DNA from: a virus
DNA length: 43,506 nucleotides
Virus record (IMG/VR): IMGVR_UViG_3300037119_008277
Coordinates: 1-43,506 of that record
Reading direction: 5' to 3' (one strand)
The notes under the pieces are model-generated. The model did not search any database, was not told where the DNA came from, and saw only the letters and a program-made list of their open reading frames with translations. Below are positions 40,054-43,506 of this stretch, piece by piece. The number at the start of each line of letters is the position of its first letter. Position 1 is the first letter of the stretch. A program made the translations under genes and the position numbers.

Positions 40054-40195
40054 GTTGCCTCCTATTTTCTCTTGCTTTCCATTCAGCTTGAAAGACTTTG
40101 AGTTCTTCTAATGTTGGGTAGAATAGTTCTTTTTCGGCATATTCCGTCTCTTTCTTGAGCTGTTCTTCTGTCGGCATAAACTCACGTTTTAACAC
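40037..40195 (-). CDS. 52-residue charged helical protein
   Basis: GTG 40195 with perfect AGGAGG seven bases upstream; the stop lies 17 bases inside the next gene, with coupled translation. LKREFMPTEEQLKKETEYAE then more charged helix. Too short for most gene-finders but with the strongest ribosome site of the region. Possibly a scaffold- or portal-associated factor. Confidence 0.65.
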   Translation of the reverse strand: MLKREFMPTEEQLKKETEYAEKELFYPTLEELKVFQAEWKARENRRQHVCSK

Positions 40196-40199
40196 TATG

Positions 40200-42110
40200 T
40201 TACCTCCTGTTTACAAAGCCTTGAGTGACCTGAGGTAGGTTAAGGTTGAGACCGGGGATACCCCTTCCGTTTTGTTGGGTTGTGCTACCATTTACACCAT
40301 TGCTGTTAGGTGGAGCTTGGCCTTTGAGGTTATCTATCATCCCCTGTATCTCTGGGGGAAGGTTAGTAGGGCCTTGTTGTGGACCGACAGGCACACCACT
40401 CTCAGCAGCTTGACGTTGCATTACGGCTTGCATCTCTTGCATAGTTACAACAACTTTACTTAGGCCGCGTTCACCTATACCACTTCTCCAGATCATCTGT
40501 ATTAAATCGGGTAAGTTGATGGTGTAGCCTTGCTTGGCAAGAAGCTCTTGCATACTCGGGTTAATTGCCATGTTGAGGAAGATCATTAACCGCTGGGCTC
40601 TAGCTGCTTCATCTTGGAATTGAAGGGAGCCTACCCATTCAAACTCGTAGTCACCTATTATATCCCTCTTCCTGATAACATTACTCTTAATCTCATCTTG
40701 ACTACCATAGAGAGCTTGCCCTCCTGGTATCCTCATCAACTGAACATCCGGGATCATGTTAGCAACTTTATAGATGTCACTGAGGCTAGGAGTAAGTATC
40801 TCTTGCTCAATCACCTCAGCGATATCTTGGATATCGGCCATACCAAGGTTGATTAAAGAGGATACAGCTTCTCCAGAGCGAGGCATATTCCGTCCAGGTT
40901 GCCCTTCAGCTATAGTCCCCGCACCACCCATAGATTGCATGTAGCCATTATCAATCTGCCACGCTCGAAGGAGGTTTGTCGAGGTTACAGGAGGTTGGAT
41001 AAAGCTCATGCTTTCCTTTGGATTCTCTGAACCGAAGTCCCATTTTGCTTTGCCCTTCATAACGAAGCTATCTCTCCGCATACCATCAGAGCCACCAAAG
41101 ACCACAAACCCTTGTTCAAAGTTGACTGCATCGTGGAACATGTTGAACATATCTTGTTGAGCGTTGTTTAACTCGTCAATATCATCTGCTTGACTGTTTG
41201 TGTAGGTTTCACCGGGTAAGGGGCGATGTACAGCCATTCTATAGAGAGGGTCATCATATTGAGACCTGAAGAAGCCAACGATACGAGGCCCACCTACAAG
41301 ATTCCATGCAATGTATACTTGGTATAACTCACCCTCACGGCGTATCCACTTCTCAGTAAGAGAGACAAAAGCGTTAGTGGTTCTCTTTAACTGATTGCCT
41401 ATCTCTTCTACTCTATTATCAACGTTAGCATTAGGGTCTGTTAATCCTTGGTAGGCAAGACGTTCGGTAAGGTGGTAAGGCCAGTCTGGAGAAATTATAT
41501 CATCTCTGCGTAAAGGGTCTACTATACCCTTATCTACAAATGTTTGGTAACGTTCAAAGGAGAAAAGGAAATCTTCAAACACATCATCTGCTTCTTCTAT
41601 AGTAGGTGCTGTCTCTGGGTAGATGTAGAAGGAAAAGGGATCAACTACACGTTGTGTAGGCCATACTTCACCCTTCTGTACCATCACAGATGTCTTGAGG
41701 ATAGCAAAGCCGTAGAGAAGCATGCAGCGGCAGAGTTGAGATATGTTACTCCTACTCTTTATCTTCTTCCTCATCACATACCACATGAAAGAGTCTATGT
41801 TAGACAGCTTTTCTTGAGTAACATTCGACCCACTCATAGGAGCTACTTCAAACCATTTCACAGCAGGAGTGAGAAGTTTGACACATCGTACAATAGCTCG
41901 CTCATCCACTCTACGAGCAGCGGGTATGTTGTAACCTCCTACTGAAGTATCTGTAGGTGTGTAGTGAGGTATACTATACCCCATCCATGTTCTACGCGCT
42001 CTTAACATCCTCTCTTCAACATATTTACGACGTTGACGAATAGCAACAGTTTGCTCGCAGTAAGCCTGCCGAAGAGATTGCTTTAATTGGCTTTCCTGTT
42101 CAACGGGCAT
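40200..42110 (-). CDS. Portal (head-tail connector) protein
   Basis: 636 residues, large mixed protein with the portal pattern: N-terminal helices, WFEVAPMSGSN, then YGFAILKTSVMVQKG...DPFSFYIYPE wing strands, then the long helix-rich stem (DELNNAQQDMFNMFHDAVN, RSGEAVSSLINLGMADIQDI). Size and order after terL support it. A Gly/Asn/Gln-rich C-terminus is probably the disordered barrel end. Promoter lies between it and terL. Confidence 0.82.
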   Translation of the reverse strand: MPVEQESQLKQSLRQAYCEQTVAIRQRRKYVEERMLRARRTWMGYSIPHYTPTDTSVGGYNIPAARRVDERAIVRCVKLLTPAVKWFEVAPMSGSNVTQEKLSNIDSFMWYVMRKKIKSRSNISQLCRCMLLYGFAILKTSVMVQKGEVWPTQRVVDPFSFYIYPETAPTIEEADDVFEDFLFSFERYQTFVDKGIVDPLRRDDIISPDWPYHLTERLAYQGLTDPNANVDNRVEEIGNQLKRTTNAFVSLTEKWIRREGELYQVYIAWNLVGGPRIVGFFRSQYDDPLYRMAVHRPLPGETYTNSQADDIDELNNAQQDMFNMFHDAVNFEQGFVVFGGSDGMRRDSFVMKGKAKWDFGSENPKESMSFIQPPVTSTNLLRAWQIDNGYMQSMGGAGTIAEGQPGRNMPRSGEAVSSLINLGMADIQDIAEVIEQEILTPSLSDIYKVANMIPDVQLMRIPGGQALYGSQDEIKSNVIRKRDIIGDYEFEWVGSLQFQDEAARAQRLMIFLNMAINPSMQELLAKQGYTINLPDLIQMIWRSGIGERGLSKVVVTMQEMQAVMQRQAAESGVPVGPQQGPTNLPPEIQGMIDNLKGQAPPNSNGVNGSTTQQNGRGIPGLNLNLPQVTQGFVNRR

Positions 42111-42150
42111 GGTTTCACGCTATATAAAGGGGGTTATAGATCACATTAGC

Positions 42151-42179
42151 AGTGTACAGAGAGCTGGGAAAGATGTCAA
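42151..42179 (-). promoter_or_regulatory. Promoter before the portal gene
   Basis: Minus strand TTGACA (42179-42174), 17-base spacer, TACACT (42156-42151). The start would be near 42145, just before the portal ATG at 42110. Lets head and tail genes be expressed above terL. Matches 10 of 12 consensus bases. Confidence 0.65.
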
Positions 42180-42203
42180 GTGATAGTTTGAGAAAACGGG
42201 GAG

Positions 42204-43506
42204 CTATGCAGGTAACTCACCTCGACTTAACCATGAGATGACATTTGTATCAATACGTTGGAGAGGTTGACGTTGTACCCCTTTGCTTTCTTCGTAGGAG
42301 ATACCCCACTTTACATAGTTCTCAGCTCCATACCGCCAAGCACAAGCAATATCAGCGAATCTCAAATCCTCTGTAGGTTTAACTGCAACTACACCGTTAC
42401 GGGGTTTAGGGAAGTGATAGCCGCCCTCAAGAGCAGCTATAAGCATCTTACATTTATCACTTATCATTATCAAAGGGAGTCCGCACTTACAAGGTTGCTT
42501 AGGTCTCAATAAACCCCTCATGAATTGGAGGGATGGGGTTAAATGAGGCTGACACCATTTGAAGGGAAGTTTGTATTCAGCCATGAGTATCTTCATATCA
42601 CTTCTACTGTCTTTATTACTACTTGAGGCTCTATGCCCTGCGCGGTCTCCACAGTCTTTAATGAGAGAGGCGTTAGGGTAGAGAGCTTTGGTGTGAGGGA
42701 GTACATATTTATCATATAAAGTGTATACCGTTACACTACGAGCATCGCCTATTTCACTGAGGGTGAAGAAATGGTTGACGTTGTATTTGCACTTGAAGAG
42801 GTTTGAGAAAACGACAGCAGGGTGGTGAAAGCCAAAGTCCCACGATCTTATCAAGGGCAAGTCTGCTCTGAATTTCAAAGGGTATACGTGGATTCTAGCA
42901 TCGAATTGAGGGAAGACAGGTATACCAGTATACGCAGGTATGCTTTTACCATAGATCACACGATCTATTGTTTGTTGTGTCCCACCCATCCTTTTCTGAA
43001 TGGCGACAAGACCTTTACCATAATCAGCACCGACGAAGGGGTTATCTTCTGTAGATACTTCCATCCAGGTTACTTCGTCGTCACCAAGAGAGTGGATACC
43101 GGGTTTATCACCGAACAGTTCATGAAGCCAACTACCGTATGGGGGAGGGTTAGAGGAAACCATACCGTGTAAAGAGCCGTGTTGACGAGTTAGCTCAGAG
43201 TAGCTATCGCTATTGAAATGGATATGGGGTAAGCGTAAGCGAGAGAGAAGCCCCGCTGAGGTTGTAGTACCTACAAAAAACTCACGCTCAACCTCCATAG
43301 CATCATCCACCCAGAACCAGCCATGGTTAGCTCCAAGGGCTCTCTGCCAGTTCTTTGCTTGTACAGCCTTTATCTCACTCCCGTTCCATAGGGTTATCTG
43401 AGTGTATTCACCCTGTACTTTCTTAGTGTATTTAGGCTCAGGTATAAGTTCCCTTTCAACAAGCCGTTGGAGACATTCATTAATCTCTCGCCAACTTGAG
43501 TCAAAC
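42204..43506 (-). CDS. terL: Terminase large subunit, Walker B and nuclease part (joins the left edge)
   Basis: Continues the protein begun at 465, residues ~114-546 with the repeated end. Walker B WFWVDDAME (176-184). RNase H-like nuclease acidic triad: SWDFG (D336), GDRAG (D400), RFADIACAW (D498). The frame runs without a stop to 43506 and matches the bases at 2-127, so the join is real. An apparent GTG start at 43310 is internal. Confidence 0.93.
   Translation of the reverse strand, partial: FDSSWREINECLQRLVERELIPEPKYTKKVQGEYTQITLWNGSEIKAVQAKNWQRALGANHGWFWVDDAMEVEREFFVGTTTSAGLLSRLRLPHIHFNSDSYSELTRQHGSLHGMVSSNPPPYGSWLHELFGDKPGIHSLGDDEVTWMEVSTEDNPFVGADYGKGLVAIQKRMGGTQQTIDRVIYGKSIPAYTGIPVFPQFDARIHVYPLKFRADLPLIRSWDFGFHHPAVVFSNLFKCKYNVNHFFTLSEIGDARSVTVYTLYDKYVLPHTKALYPNASLIKDCGDRAGHRASSSNKDSRSDMKILMAEYKLPFKWCQPHLTPSLQFMRGLLRPKQPCKCGLPLIMISDKCKMLIAALEGGYHFPKPRNGVVAVKPTEDLRFADIACAWRYGAENYVKWGISYEESKGVQRQPLQRIDTNVISWLSRGELPA
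43381..43506. repeat. Right copy of the 126-bp terminal direct repeat
   Basis: Identical to bases 2-127. See the left copy. Removing one copy leaves a ~43,380-bp circular genome. Confidence 0.9.

Noticed and set aside
1-43506. tRNA genes, CRISPR arrays, integrase, reverse transcriptase
   Set aside because: Looked for by eye on both strands and not found.

Overview
The window is an essentially complete, circularly closed genome of a short-tailed (podovirus-like) dsDNA bacteriophage. Bases 2-127 recur exactly at 43381-43506, and the large terminase gene runs off the left edge and continues at the right edge in the same frame. The unit genome is therefore about 43,380 bp. No integrase, transposase, tRNA, rRNA or CRISPR array was seen. 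The DNA leans AT-rich. Consensus-like sigma70 promoters, strong AGGAGG ribosome binding sites and two perfect DnaA boxes (TTATCCACA) point to a bacterial host with ordinary sigma70/DnaA machinery, possibly a proteobacterium (inference).

Layout. (1) Late/virion operon on the minus strand: it starts at a promoter near 1.2 kb, runs left through two small genes and terL, crosses the contig ends and continues down to 26.8 kb. Order: terL, portal, small genes, scaffold, major capsid protein, head-completion-type genes, three large internal-virion/ejection-type proteins, a beta-rich nozzle-like tail protein, an adaptor-like protein and two end-of-operon tail proteins. (2) Divergent plus-strand operon 1.2-9.4 kb: small unknown genes, two beta-rich adhesin-like proteins sharing an 18-residue repeat and a basic C-terminal tail, between them a right-handed beta-helix protein with a signal peptide, then small membrane proteins and a terminator at 9.37 kb. 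(3) Minus-strand early operon 15.4 to 10.2 kb: many tiny Cys-rich (zinc-binding-type) proteins, a SWIM protein, a RepA-like hexameric helicase ATPase and a UvrD/Rep-type SF1 helicase. (4) Control/origin-like region 15.2-17.7 kb: two perfect DnaA boxes, AT-rich DNA, inverted repeats, a 25-bp imperfect direct repeat, a cytosine methyltransferase gene with a REP-like double hairpin, and a small helical regulator-like gene. (5) Plus-strand replication operon 17.7-26.7 kb: a Sak4-like recombination ATPase, many small zinc-motif genes, a structured non-coding stretch, a frameshifted deoxyribosyltransferase-like gene and a family A DNA polymerase split into two genes.

Most unusual points: the polymerase is broken between a UDG-like + exonuclease + polymerase-N polypeptide and a separate catalytic polypeptide, with four tiny genes (two of them paralogous CxxC proteins) in the gap. 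About fourteen tiny Cys-rich proteins lie around the replication genes, several as tandem duplicates, one duplicate unit keeping only a 16-codon remnant of its partner. A chain of hairpins occupies the only sizeable gap in the replication operon. No endolysin could be recognised.
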